This document shows positions 1-7,492 of a stretch of 64,000 nucleotides of DNA, piece after piece. The DNA is from DYGX01 sp035325905. Lineage in GTDB: Bacteria; Chloroflexota; Anaerolineae; Aggregatilineales; Aggregatilineaceae. Within the stretch, counting starts at the first letter, position 1. Every line of letters starts with the position of its first letter. Under the pieces are notes generated by a model, which was not told where the DNA came from, ran no database searches, and was given only the letters and a program-made list of their open reading frames with translations. The stretch spans positions 1 to 64,000 of the forward strand of contig DAOKYY010000003.1 of NCBI GenBank assembly GCA_035325905.1, read 5' to 3'. The position numbers and the translations under genes were made by a program.

Positions 1-554
1 GCGATGGCGACGCGCTGCTGCTCGCCGCCGGATAGGGTGGGGGGCTTGCGGTCTAGCAGGTGCTCGATGGCGACGCCCATCACGTCGACAATCAAGCGGA
101 GACGCTCCGGCAGGCGCTCCGGGTGGTGGCGGATCATGTCGTAGAAGCCGATGTTGTCGCGCGATTCGAGGTGCGGATAGAGCGCGTAATTCTGAAAAAC
201 CATGCCGATCCCGCGCTCCGAGATTGGGATCTCGCTGATAGGCTCGCTGTCGTACAGCACCTCGCCCGCGTCGGGCTTGACCAGCCCCGCGATGATCTTG
301 AGCAGCGTCGTCTTGCCACAGCCGGACGGCCCGACGATGCTCATGGTCTCGCCGTCGCGGATCGTCAGCGACAGGTCGTCCACGGCGAACTCGCGATCGC
401 GCGGCTCGGGTTGGTCGCGCCGCTCGTGAGCAGGCGCGCCCCCGCTGAACAGCGGCCTCGTGGTGGCGGAGACGAGCCGGGTGATCGGGCTGGACTCGCC
501 CGCGTCACCGGCCCCGAAGCGCATCGTGACGTGACGAAGCGTGATGGCCGGCAC
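1..554 (-). CDS. ABC transporter ATP-binding protein, sugar/polyol type (3' end outside window)
   Basis: ATPase that powers an ABC importer, most like the MsmX/UgpC sugar-importer family. Reading leftwards, the Walker A motif GPSGCGKTT (around 320), the Q-loop VFQNYALYPH (around 190) and the signature LSGGEQQRVAIA (about 1-35) are all visible; Walker B, the H-loop and any C-terminal regulatory domain lie beyond the window. I chose the GTG at 554 because AGGAG sits nine bases upstream and the protein then opens with the usual ITLRHVTMRFG strand. That codon is 12 bp after the glycosyltransferase stop, so the two are probably co-transcribed. Odd: about 40 extra residues, rich in Gly, Arg and Pro, separate this first strand from FAVDDLSL, where relatives have only a few. 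Family call is firm; the substrate is not known. Confidence 0.85.
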   Translation of the reverse strand, partial: MPAITLRHVTMRFGAGDAGESSPITRLVSATTRPLFSGGAPAHERRDQPEPRDREFAVDDLSLTIRDGETMSIVGPSGCGKTTLLKIIAGLVKPDAGEVLYDSEPISEIPISERGIGMVFQNYALYPHLESRDNIGFYDMIRHHPERLPERLRLIVDVMGVAIEHLLDRKPPTLSGGEQQRVAI

Positions 555-566
555 GCGCGGGCGCTC

Positions 567-1490
567 CTACTCCGGCCCCCACGAGCCGCGCGAGTCCGCC
601 AGGAAGGCGCGGATGGTGTGCAGGATGATGCCAGTGAAGACGGTCTGGATGCCGACCAGGCTGAGGAAAATGCTGATCAGGGCATAGCCGACGGCTAACT
701 CGGCATAGGTGTTGTAACGATCCACGACGACGACGCCGAGCGCGATCCCCAGCGCCAGAATGATCATCCCCGGCACGCCGAAGAAGAACAACGGGCGATG
801 CTGGCTGACCAGGGCGAGGATACCATTTACGACCTGCATACCGTGCCCGAAGGGGTTGCGCTTGGCCGGCTCGTGATAGGTCACGACGACCGGCACTTCC
901 TGCACGCTCAGGCCGTGCTGGCGCGCGAGGAACTGCATCTCGGATTCAATCGAGAAGCCACCTTCCGGGCGGAAGACCAGGCGCTCGACGGCGCGCGGCG
1001 CCAGCGCCCGAAACCCGCTCTGCGAGTCGGAGAGCGCGGTGCCCGAAGCGACGTTGGTGGCGACGGTCAGCGCCCGCTGGCCGAATACGCGCCAGCGCGG
1101 AATCTTGCTCGGAACGCCAAGAAAGCGCGAGCCAACGACCATGTCTGCCGCGCCCGCTTCGACCGGCGCGAGCAGCGCCGGGATGGCCGCCGGATCGTGC
1201 TGGCCGTCGCCGTCGAGCAAGATCACGGCGCGCGGGTGCAGGCTGCGCGCGTGCCCCAGGCCGGTGTTGAGCGCCTGCGCCTTGCCCCGGTTGCGCTCGT
1301 GACGGAGCACCACCGCCCCGGCTTGCCCGGCGATTGCCGCCGTGCCATCGGTCGAGCCGTCATCGACCACGATCACCTGATCGACGTACTGGCGCGTTTT
1401 GAGCACGACGCTGCCGATGAAGCGATCCTCGTTATAGGCGGCGATCACCGCCACGCGGGGAGAATCCTGGGCGCTGGGGGTCTCAGTCAA
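567..1490 (-). CDS. Family 2 glycosyltransferase, dolichyl-phosphate-mannose-synthase-like, membrane anchored
   Basis: Probably transfers a sugar from a nucleotide sugar to a polyprenyl phosphate at the inner face of the membrane. The 307-residue protein has a GT-A fold N-terminus with AAYNE (about 18-22), VVDDGSTDG (about 41-49) and the metal-binding DGDGQHDP (about 93-100), then VVGSRF. Two hydrophobic segments near the C-terminus (about residues 237-255 and 265-292) anchor it. The start is a TTG at 1490 with no clear Shine-Dalgarno; a -10-like TACACT lies at 1535-1540 on this strand. It sits divergently from an LCP cell-wall ligase, which suggests a role in cell-envelope glycopolymer assembly, but the actual donor and acceptor cannot be read from sequence. 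Confidence 0.88.
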   Translation of the reverse strand: MTETPSAQDSPRVAVIAAYNEDRFIGSVVLKTRQYVDQVIVVDDGSTDGTAAIAGQAGAVVLRHERNRGKAQALNTGLGHARSLHPRAVILLDGDGQHDPAAIPALLAPVEAGAADMVVGSRFLGVPSKIPRWRVFGQRALTVATNVASGTALSDSQSGFRALAPRAVERLVFRPEGGFSIESEMQFLARQHGLSVQEVPVVVTYHEPAKRNPFGHGMQVVNGILALVSQHRPLFFFGVPGMIILALGIALGVVVVDRYNTYAELAVGYALISIFLSLVGIQTVFTGIILHTIRAFLADSRGSWGPE

Positions 1491-1637
1491 GGCAGGTTGG
1501 CATTCTGCGTATTCAAACAGACACTCTGGCTTCTAGTGTAACACGCTTCGCGCGTCTCAGCAGGGGGCCGCATAGCGCGTCAGCCGGTCGTAGGGCAGTC
1601 GCTGCGCGGACTGCGGACCGCGACCGCGCGATTTTGG

Positions 1638-1643
1638 TATACT
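1638..1643 (+). promoter_or_regulatory. Putative extended -10 (TGGTATACT) for the LCP gene
   Basis: TATACT preceded by TTGG lies 55 bp upstream of the LCP start. There is no convincing -35 box. It belongs to a set of TGGTATA(A/C)T elements seen upstream of several genes in this window. Confidence 0.4.
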
Positions 1644-1697
1644 CGCACAGGCTGGGTTAGACTTCGCCGGTCTGTCGAGCGCGATGGGAATGCGGGT

Positions 1698-3572
1698 ATG
1701 GGAATGGTCCTTCGATTGATCCGCCGGGTCCTGTGGGGTGTGATCCTCCTGGCGGTCCTGCTGAGCACGTTCGGGTACGCGGTCTACGCGGCCAACGGAA
1801 TTCTGGACGAGGTCGAGCAGCGCAACCGGCGCGGCGAGCATGACCGCATGATGCCGGGCACTGCGACCGCAATCGCGGAGCGCCTGACGGAGAGCGCGGC
1901 GACGGCAACCTTTACGCCGAGCGCCACACCGACGGCGACGGCGACCGAAACGGCAACCGCAACGGCGACGCTAACTCCATCCCCGACGCGGACTCCGACC
2001 GATACCTCGGCGCCGACCAGGACGCCGCCGCCGACCGGAACGGCCCGGCCCACCCGCCAGCCCGCCACCGCGACGCCGCAGGGCGTGGCGCTCGCGCAGG
2101 CTGCGGCTGCCGCGGAGTCGCCGACGGCGACCCCGACCAACACGCCACGCGCGACCGTGATCCCGACTAATACGCCGCGCCCGTCCCTGACCCCGCTGCC
2201 TTCGGCGACCGAGACCCCGTCGCTGACGTTCACGCCGAGCCTCACGCCGACCGCCAGCCCGACGCTAACGCCGAGCATCGCGCCGACGGCGACCTATGTG
2301 ATCGAGGGCACGTATAGCGCGCCGTACCTGACGCCGGTGGTCGAGATTCCACCGCGCGTGCCGCTGATGGAAGACGACCCTGAAATCGTCAATATCGCGC
2401 TGCTGGGCAGCGACACAATCCAGGGCGCGGGGATTGGCCGCACGGACGTAATCATCCTGGTGTCGGTCAACAAGCGCGCAAACACGGCGGCGATGTGGCA
2501 CCTGCCGCGTGACCTGTTCGTGTACATCCCGAATCACACGATGGACCGCATCAATCTGGCGTTCGCCTACGGCGCGCGCAGCGATTTTCCCGGCGGCGCA
2601 TTCGGGCTGTTCAAGGAGACGGTGCTCTACAACTTCGGCATCGAGCTGGATTATTACGCGCGCGTGGACTTCGACGACTTCCAGTTGATCGTCAAAGAGC
2701 TGGGCGGCGTTGAGGTCAGCGTGGACTGCGCGATCACCGACTGGCGGCTGATCGACCCGGAGCTGGACCCCACGCTCGAAGAAAGCTGGGAGCAATATAC
2801 GCTGCCGATTGGCCGGCAGAAGCTGGAGCCGTACATGGCGCTGTGGTATGCCCGCAGCCGGGTCACGACCAGCGACTTCGACCGGGGCAGGCGGCAGATG
2901 GACTTGCTGCGCGCGATGTGGTATCAGGCGCGCGAGCAGGGCTTGTTCGAGCAGGTGACGGAGCTATGGCCGGAGGCGTCGGCGATTATCGACACCAACA
3001 TGACGCTGACGGATGTGCTCGGCTTTGTGCCGCTGGCGGCCAGCCTCGATATGAGCGCGATCGCGCGCTATGGCGGGACGGCCGGCGTGCATTACGAGGC
3101 GTTCAAGACGCCCGACGATGGGCGCTCGGTCTTTTTGCCGAAGCGCGAGGCGCTGATCCCGCTGATCCACGACTTTCTGACGCCGCCAACGTCCAACCGG
3201 CTGAGCCGGCAGGCGACCTCCATCGAAGTGATCGACGCCTCAAACTGGAATATCGGCTTCGACGCGGTCGCCTCTGACCGGCTGGCGTGGGAAGGGTTCG
3301 CCACAATACGAGGCGGCTCAGGCGGCGGCGCGGGGCGCGACCTGACAGTGCTGTATGACTACACCGGTCAGGCGAAGGGGAGCGTGCTGCAAGACCTGAT
3401 GCGCGTGCTGCGCGTCAGCGAAGCGCAGGTGGTGGTCGAGCCGGACCCGAACCGCGCGGTCGATTTCCGGGTCGAGATCGGGCGCGGCTACAATAGCTGC
3501 GTCCAGGGGAACGCCGAAGACGAGTTGCAGCAGGGGCCGCCAATCGCGGAGGCCGCGCCGGACGGGCCGTAA
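1698..3572 (+). CDS. LytR-CpsA-Psr (LCP) family cell-wall polymer ligase with Thr/Pro-rich linker
   Basis: LCP enzymes transfer polyprenyl-pyrophosphate-linked glycopolymers onto peptidoglycan or surface proteins outside the membrane. The 624-residue protein has an N-terminal membrane anchor (about residues 8-30), a long Thr/Pro/Ala-rich low-complexity linker (about 55-200) and then the LCP domain: LLGSDT, GRTDVIIL, the Arg-containing LPRDLFV and DRINLAFAYG are the conserved pyrophosphate- and lipid-binding segments, and a later YARSRVTTSDFDRGRRQ matches the second arginine cluster. The last 110 residues resemble a LytR C-terminal domain. The linker would carry the catalytic domain away from the membrane. 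It is divergent from the glycosyltransferase at 567-1490 and ends in a terminator shared with the convergent YigZ gene. Family certain; polymer unknown. Confidence 0.92.
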   Translation: MGMVLRLIRRVLWGVILLAVLLSTFGYAVYAANGILDEVEQRNRRGEHDRMMPGTATAIAERLTESAATATFTPSATPTATATETATATATLTPSPTRTPTDTSAPTRTPPPTGTARPTRQPATATPQGVALAQAAAAAESPTATPTNTPRATVIPTNTPRPSLTPLPSATETPSLTFTPSLTPTASPTLTPSIAPTATYVIEGTYSAPYLTPVVEIPPRVPLMEDDPEIVNIALLGSDTIQGAGIGRTDVIILVSVNKRANTAAMWHLPRDLFVYIPNHTMDRINLAFAYGARSDFPGGAFGLFKETVLYNFGIELDYYARVDFDDFQLIVKELGGVEVSVDCAITDWRLIDPELDPTLEESWEQYTLPIGRQKLEPYMALWYARSRVTTSDFDRGRRQMDLLRAMWYQAREQGLFEQVTELWPEASAIIDTNMTLTDVLGFVPLAASLDMSAIARYGGTAGVHYEAFKTPDDGRSVFLPKREALIPLIHDFLTPPTSNRLSRQATSIEVIDASNWNIGFDAVASDRLAWEGFATIRGGSGGGAGRDLTVLYDYTGQAKGSVLQDLMRVLRVSEAQVVVEPDPNRAVDFRVEIGRGYNSCVQGNAEDELQQGPPIAEAAPDGP

Positions 3573-3611
3573 GCCTGATGGCAAAACGTCGTTTTGGGCA
3601 GGGCAAATAGC

Positions 3612-3645
3612 GCGGGGCGGTCCGAGAGCGGGCCGCCCCGTTTGT
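3612..3645 (+). terminator. Rho-independent terminator, probably bidirectional
   Basis: GGGGCGG (3614-3620) pairs with CCGCCCC (3633-3639), extendable by one C-G pair, followed by GTTTGTG. It lies between the convergent LCP and YigZ genes. Confidence 0.75.
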
Positions 3646-3646
3646 G

Positions 3647-4282
3647 TCAGGCCAGGTCTGTCACGTCGAGCGTGATCAGCTCGCTTTGACCGGCGGTGAG
3701 GTTGCGCAGCGCGTCCGACAGGCTGTCCACCTGATCGGCGGGGAGTCGGGCGAAGACGGTGACATCGGCGGCGAACTCCTCGCGCAGCGTCTCGGCTTGG
3801 TGCGCGGCGAGCAGCAGCTTCAGGCGCTCGTAGAAGCTATAGGCGACGCTGACGCCGACGAGCGCCTTCTCGATCTTTAACTCGACCGGCAGGGCGGCGA
3901 GCACTTCCTTCGCTGCGCCCCCATAGGCGCGCACCAAGCCCCCGGTTCCCAGCTTTGTGCCGCCGAAATAACGCGTGACGACCACCACGATATCCCCGAT
4001 CTCGGCGCCGCGCAGCACGGCCAGCACCGGCGGGCCAGAGGTGCCGGATGGCTCGCCGTCGTCGCTCATGCCTTCGATGATGCTGCCGCCATAGCCGACC
4101 TTGAACGCGTAGACATGGTGCGTCGCGTCTGGCATTTCGTCACGCACGGCCTGGATGAAGGCTTTGGCATCCTCGACCGTGTCTGCACGCCCGGCGGTGG
4201 CGATGAATCGAGAGTTGACCACAACGGTTTCGACGCGCGTCGTGCGGGCGGGGATCGCGTATGGGGTGATGTGCGACTTCAT
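3647..4282 (-). CDS. yigZ: YigZ/IMPACT family protein
   Basis: Member of the UPF0029/IMPACT family, conserved proteins related in their second half to elongation factor domain V; the bacterial role is unclear. The 211-residue length is normal. The family hallmarks DDGEPSGTSGPPVL (about residues 74-87) and RYFGGTKLGTGGLVRAYG (about 104-121) are intact. The start lies only 6 bp after the recJ stop, so it is translated as the last gene of the helicase-nuclease-recJ operon. Whether it contributes to DNA repair there or is a passenger cannot be told from sequence. Confidence 0.9.
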   Translation of the reverse strand: MKSHITPYAIPARTTRVETVVVNSRFIATAGRADTVEDAKAFIQAVRDEMPDATHHVYAFKVGYGGSIIEGMSDDGEPSGTSGPPVLAVLRGAEIGDIVVVVTRYFGGTKLGTGGLVRAYGGAAKEVLAALPVELKIEKALVGVSVAYSFYERLKLLLAAHQAETLREEFAADVTVFARLPADQVDSLSDALRNLTAGQSELITLDVTDLA

Positions 4283-4288
4283 GAGCGG

Positions 4289-6619
4289 CTACGCTTCCTC
4301 CGTCCAGCCGAGCAGCGCGCGCGGATCGGCGCGGCGCACGAACGCCCGGTAGGCGGCGCTTTCGGCGAAGGCTTGCTCGGCAGTGGCGCGGCGGTCAGCA
4401 GCGTCAACCTGCGCCTCGCCCGCGCCGGGAGACAGGCTCAGCGCCCCGTCTGCGTCCCAGTCTACACGCAGGATGCCCTGGGCGGCGAAGTATTCGAGCA
4501 GGGCGTCGATCGTGGTGAGTGAGTGGCCGGTCGCTGCGGCCAGTTCGCCGAGCGTCGTGCGCCCATCTGCCTGGTTGATGACGTATTTTGCCAGCTCCAG
4601 CAGGCGTCGTTCCAGCGCGGGCAGCGCGTCAATCGGCGGCTCGACCGCCAGCAGCGCGACCCGCACCGGCTCCACCCGCTCAAGCGCCGCGCGTAGCGCG
4701 CGCGGGTCGGGCGGCGACGTGAACACGATCAGCGTGTCCGCCGGGGCCAGCGCGTGACCGGAGTCGCCCGGCGATTCAGCCCGCCGGTAGCCCTCGGCCC
4801 AGACCGCCGCGCCGGGATACTCGGCGCGCAGCGCGTTCAGTGCAGCCCACGGATCAACCGCCCCGCGCCGGTCGATGACTTCGCGCTCAAGGGGCTGGAT
4901 CACGGCCGGGGCGCTGGCCGAGCGGCGCACATCAACCAGCTCGAGCTGAAGCTCCGGCGCGCCCTGGTAGGCGCTCAGACTGAGGCGAAAGGCGAGATCA
5001 AAGGGCGAGTCCGGCAGCGGCTGCTCGGCGCCGTTCCACCACAAGACGGTCTGGCGCGCGCCCGAAGCATCCTGCACGATCAACCGGCGGTGCTGGCGTG
5101 TGCGGCCGATCAGTGTGGCGCTGCGTAGCGTCAGGTCGCAGGCGGACAGGGTGATCGGCGGATTGCCCTCGCCAAACGGGGCGAGCCGGTCCAGCGCGGC
5201 TGCCAGCGCCGGGGTGAGCGCGTTCCAGTCGATTGCGGCGTCAATCGCGAGGCCGGGCCGGGCCGACGGATCACGCGTGGCGCGTAACGTGTCTGACAGG
5301 CGGCGGCGAAAGGCAAGGAGGTTGTCTTCATGCAGGCTGAGGCCCGCCGCGCCAGGGTGCCCGCCGTGCGTCTGTAACAGGTCGGCCTGGGCTGCAATCG
5401 CCGCGCCGATGTCATAGCCGGGCGTGGACCGCGCCGAGCCTCGCAGAAGGCCGTCTTCGGACGGGGCGAGCAGGACGACCGGGCGCCGGTACTGCTCGGC
5501 GAGCTGCCCGGCGACGAGTCCGAGCAAGCCGGGATGCCAGTTTGAGCCGGTGAGGACCAGCGCCTTCCAGTTCAGCAGGGTGGAGTCCTGCTCGACCTGC
5601 GCGCAGGCGGCGGCGAAGATTTGCCGGCCCTGGAGCTGGCGCTGCTGGTTAAGCGCCTCAAGCTGCGCGGCGAGGAGCGCGGCGCGGCCCGGATCGGTCG
5701 TCGTCAGCAGCTCGACCGCCGGGCGCGCGTCGTCCAGACGCCCGGCGGCGTTGAGGCGTGGCGCGATCTGGAAGGCGATGTCGGCGGCGGTGATCTGCTC
5801 CGGCTGCAATTTGGCGTTCGCCATCAGCGCGTGCAGGCCAGGGCGGGACGTGCGACGCAGTTGCGCGAGGCCGCGCTGCAGCAGGTAGCGCGTGTCGGCG
5901 GTCTGGCGGGCGACATCGGCGACAATGCCGAGCGCGACCAGATCGAGAAACTGATCCAGCTCGGCGGCGCGCCCGAAGCGGTCGTAGAGGTGCTCGACCA
6001 GCTTGAAGGCCGTGCCGACGCCGGGCAGCGCGGCGAGCGGGTGATCGGGCGGCAGGCGTTTGGGGTTGACGACCGCATCGGCGGCGGGCAACTGGGGCGG
6101 CAGATCGTGATGGTCGGTGATGATGACGGTCAGTCCCGCGGCCTTCGCATAGTCAATAGCCGCGTGTACTGAGACCCCGGTATCGCAGGTCAGCAGGAGC
6201 GCGGCAGGAAAGCGCGCCAACTGCGCTTGCAGGCTGTCGACCGGGATGCCGTGCGATTCGCGCTGGCGATGCGGGATGTAGAACTCGACCGTTGCCCCCA
6301 GACGGCGCAGCGCCTCGGACAGCAGCGCGGTGGAGGTCTGCCCATCCACATCAAAATCGCCCCAGATCAGGATCAGCTGGCGCTGGCGAATAGCGCGCTC
6401 AAGGTGTTCGGCGGCGCACGCCAGATCGGGCAGTTGATCGGGCGCTGCCGGGCGATAATAAGCGGGATCCAAGAAGGCGCGCGCCGCGTCAAGCGTGGTA
6501 TGGCCGCGCTGGATCAGGATGCGCGCGGCGAGCGGATGCAGACCGAGATCGCGTTCAAAAGCGGGGTCGACGGCGCAGGCGGGCGGCTCGTGCCACGATA
6601 TTTTATTTCGCGTAGTCAT
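4289..6619 (-). CDS. recJ: Single-stranded-DNA-specific 5'-3' exonuclease RecJ, with C-terminal extension
   Basis: RecJ degrades 5' single-stranded tails during recombinational repair. The DHH phosphoesterase core is complete: GDFDVDG (residues 87-93), CDTG (145-148), the namesake DHH (169-171) and N185 are manganese ligands, and the DHHA1 half has GGHPGAAGLS (about 400). An OB-fold segment (around IVQDASGARQTVLWW) follows. At 776 residues it is some 200 longer than E. coli RecJ; the extra part contains a winged-helix-like segment (about residues 680-730, TTLGELAAATGHSLTTIDAL) that may bind DNA. Genes for a RecB-type nuclease (6 bp upstream) and two SF1 helicase proteins precede it, consistent with a joint role in resecting DNA ends. 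Confidence 0.95.
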   Translation of the reverse strand: MTTRNKISWHEPPACAVDPAFERDLGLHPLAARILIQRGHTTLDAARAFLDPAYYRPAAPDQLPDLACAAEHLERAIRQRQLILIWGDFDVDGQTSTALLSEALRRLGATVEFYIPHRQRESHGIPVDSLQAQLARFPAALLLTCDTGVSVHAAIDYAKAAGLTVIITDHHDLPPQLPAADAVVNPKRLPPDHPLAALPGVGTAFKLVEHLYDRFGRAAELDQFLDLVALGIVADVARQTADTRYLLQRGLAQLRRTSRPGLHALMANAKLQPEQITAADIAFQIAPRLNAAGRLDDARPAVELLTTTDPGRAALLAAQLEALNQQRQLQGRQIFAAACAQVEQDSTLLNWKALVLTGSNWHPGLLGLVAGQLAEQYRRPVVLLAPSEDGLLRGSARSTPGYDIGAAIAAQADLLQTHGGHPGAAGLSLHEDNLLAFRRRLSDTLRATRDPSARPGLAIDAAIDWNALTPALAAALDRLAPFGEGNPPITLSACDLTLRSATLIGRTRQHRRLIVQDASGARQTVLWWNGAEQPLPDSPFDLAFRLSLSAYQGAPELQLELVDVRRSASAPAVIQPLEREVIDRRGAVDPWAALNALRAEYPGAAVWAEGYRRAESPGDSGHALAPADTLIVFTSPPDPRALRAALERVEPVRVALLAVEPPIDALPALERRLLELAKYVINQADGRTTLGELAAATGHSLTTIDALLEYFAAQGILRVDWDADGALSLSPGAGEAQVDAADRRATAEQAFAESAAYRAFVRRADPRALLGWTEEA

Positions 6620-6625
6620 TAGAAA

Positions 6626-7492
6626 CTAAAAGCCCACCTCTTCCACATCTTCCAGGCCGAGAAGATCAGAAGCTGTGAAGTCGCTGTCAATCACGGCGTC
6701 GACGGCAATCCCCGCCACGTCCCCCCGGTCGCACAGGGAGCGGTATTCGCAAAACCGGCAACGCACTACATCACTCGTCAGAGGCCAGATCGCTGGGATT
6801 GCCGTCGACGCCGCGACTGACAGCTTCTGGCGGATGCTGGCGAGCAGGGCGGCGAGGGCGGCCTCATCCTGCTCGTACTGCGCCTGCGAATAGGTGAAGA
6901 CAACTGGCTCAGCAGGGAAGGCGGGCAGCCAGTACACCATGCGGATCGTTCCGGGCGCAATCGCGCCGCCTGTCAGCCTGCCCCCGGCGCGGGCTAGCAG
7001 GTAGGGATAAACGCGCGTTTGCAGGCGGCTTTCGAACCACGCGCGAGGCGGCATGCGCTGGTACGTCTTCCAGTCGAAGATCGTCACCGCGCCGGACGGC
7101 TCGATCACCAGCAGGTCGTACTTAGCCTGGAGACGCACGCCGTCTAGCTCGGCGACGACCGGATATTCCGGCAGGCGCTGGCCCTCGCGGTGATGCAGGT
7201 CGGCGTAGGCCAGGTACTCGGCCCACCAGGCCGCGAGATCGGGATCATCGCCGACGAACAGCGCGAGCCGGGCTGGGTCGATCCCGATCTGGTGGCGCTG
7301 CACCAGGCGGTGAAAGCGCTGGCCGCGCTCGGCGTGCTGCTCGCGCTCCAACAGCGGCTCGGACTGCACCGCCGGCCACGGCTGCGCCTCGACGTAACGC
7401 AACTGGAAGCGGCGCGGGCAGTCCGCGTAATCCTGCAAGCTACTCTGGCTGAAGACAAACCCTTCCAGCGGGTTCCGGGCCTCCGCGCTCAT
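6626..7492 (-). CDS. RecB-family PD-(D/E)XK nuclease with four-cysteine Fe-S motif
   Basis: A stand-alone nuclease of 288 residues. All RecB-family motifs are visible: H61 in GQRFHRL, D126 in KYDLL, the D140-x-K142 signature in FDWK, and Q158xxxY162. Four cysteines in the arrangement of AddB, AdnA/B and Cas4 (C25 near the N-terminus, then C245, C248 and C254 in CRFCEYRSLC) would hold an iron-sulfur cluster that clamps the nuclease fold. The start overlaps the stop of the upstream UvrD-type helicase gene by 4 bp (ATGA), so the proteins are probably made together and may form a complex. Without that context it could be mistaken for Cas4, but no CRISPR or cas gene is present. Odd: a 30-bp inverted repeat (6683-6824) brackets the three C-terminal cysteines. 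Confidence 0.88.
   Translation of the reverse strand: MSAEARNPLEGFVFSQSSLQDYADCPRRFQLRYVEAQPWPAVQSEPLLEREQHAERGQRFHRLVQRHQIGIDPARLALFVGDDPDLAAWWAEYLAYADLHHREGQRLPEYPVVAELDGVRLQAKYDLLVIEPSGAVTIFDWKTYQRMPPRAWFESRLQTRVYPYLLARAGGRLTGGAIAPGTIRMVYWLPAFPAEPVVFTYSQAQYEQDEAALAALLASIRQKLSVAASTAIPAIWPLTSDVVRCRFCEYRSLCDRGDVAGIAVDAVIDSDFTASDLLGLEDVEEVGF
6683..6824. repeat. Long inverted repeat bracketing the nuclease Fe-S cysteine codons
   Basis: Arms 6683-6712 and 6795-6824 are reverse complements at 28 of 30 positions, with a perfect 19-bp core (6694-6712 with 6795-6813, each containing GTCGAC). The 82-bp spacer encodes the CRFCEYRSLC part of the nuclease. In protein terms one arm encodes STAIPA and the other GIAVDA. 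Confidence 0.9.

Noticed and set aside
1784..2278. Minus-strand open frame of 164 codons inside the LCP gene
   Set aside because: It is the mirror of the Thr/Pro-rich linker and consists almost only of Val, Gly and Ala repeats.
6626..7492. Possible Cas4 and therefore a CRISPR-Cas locus
   Set aside because: The four-cysteine RecB-family nuclease resembles Cas4, but no repeat array or other cas gene is present and the gene is coupled to a helicase operon.
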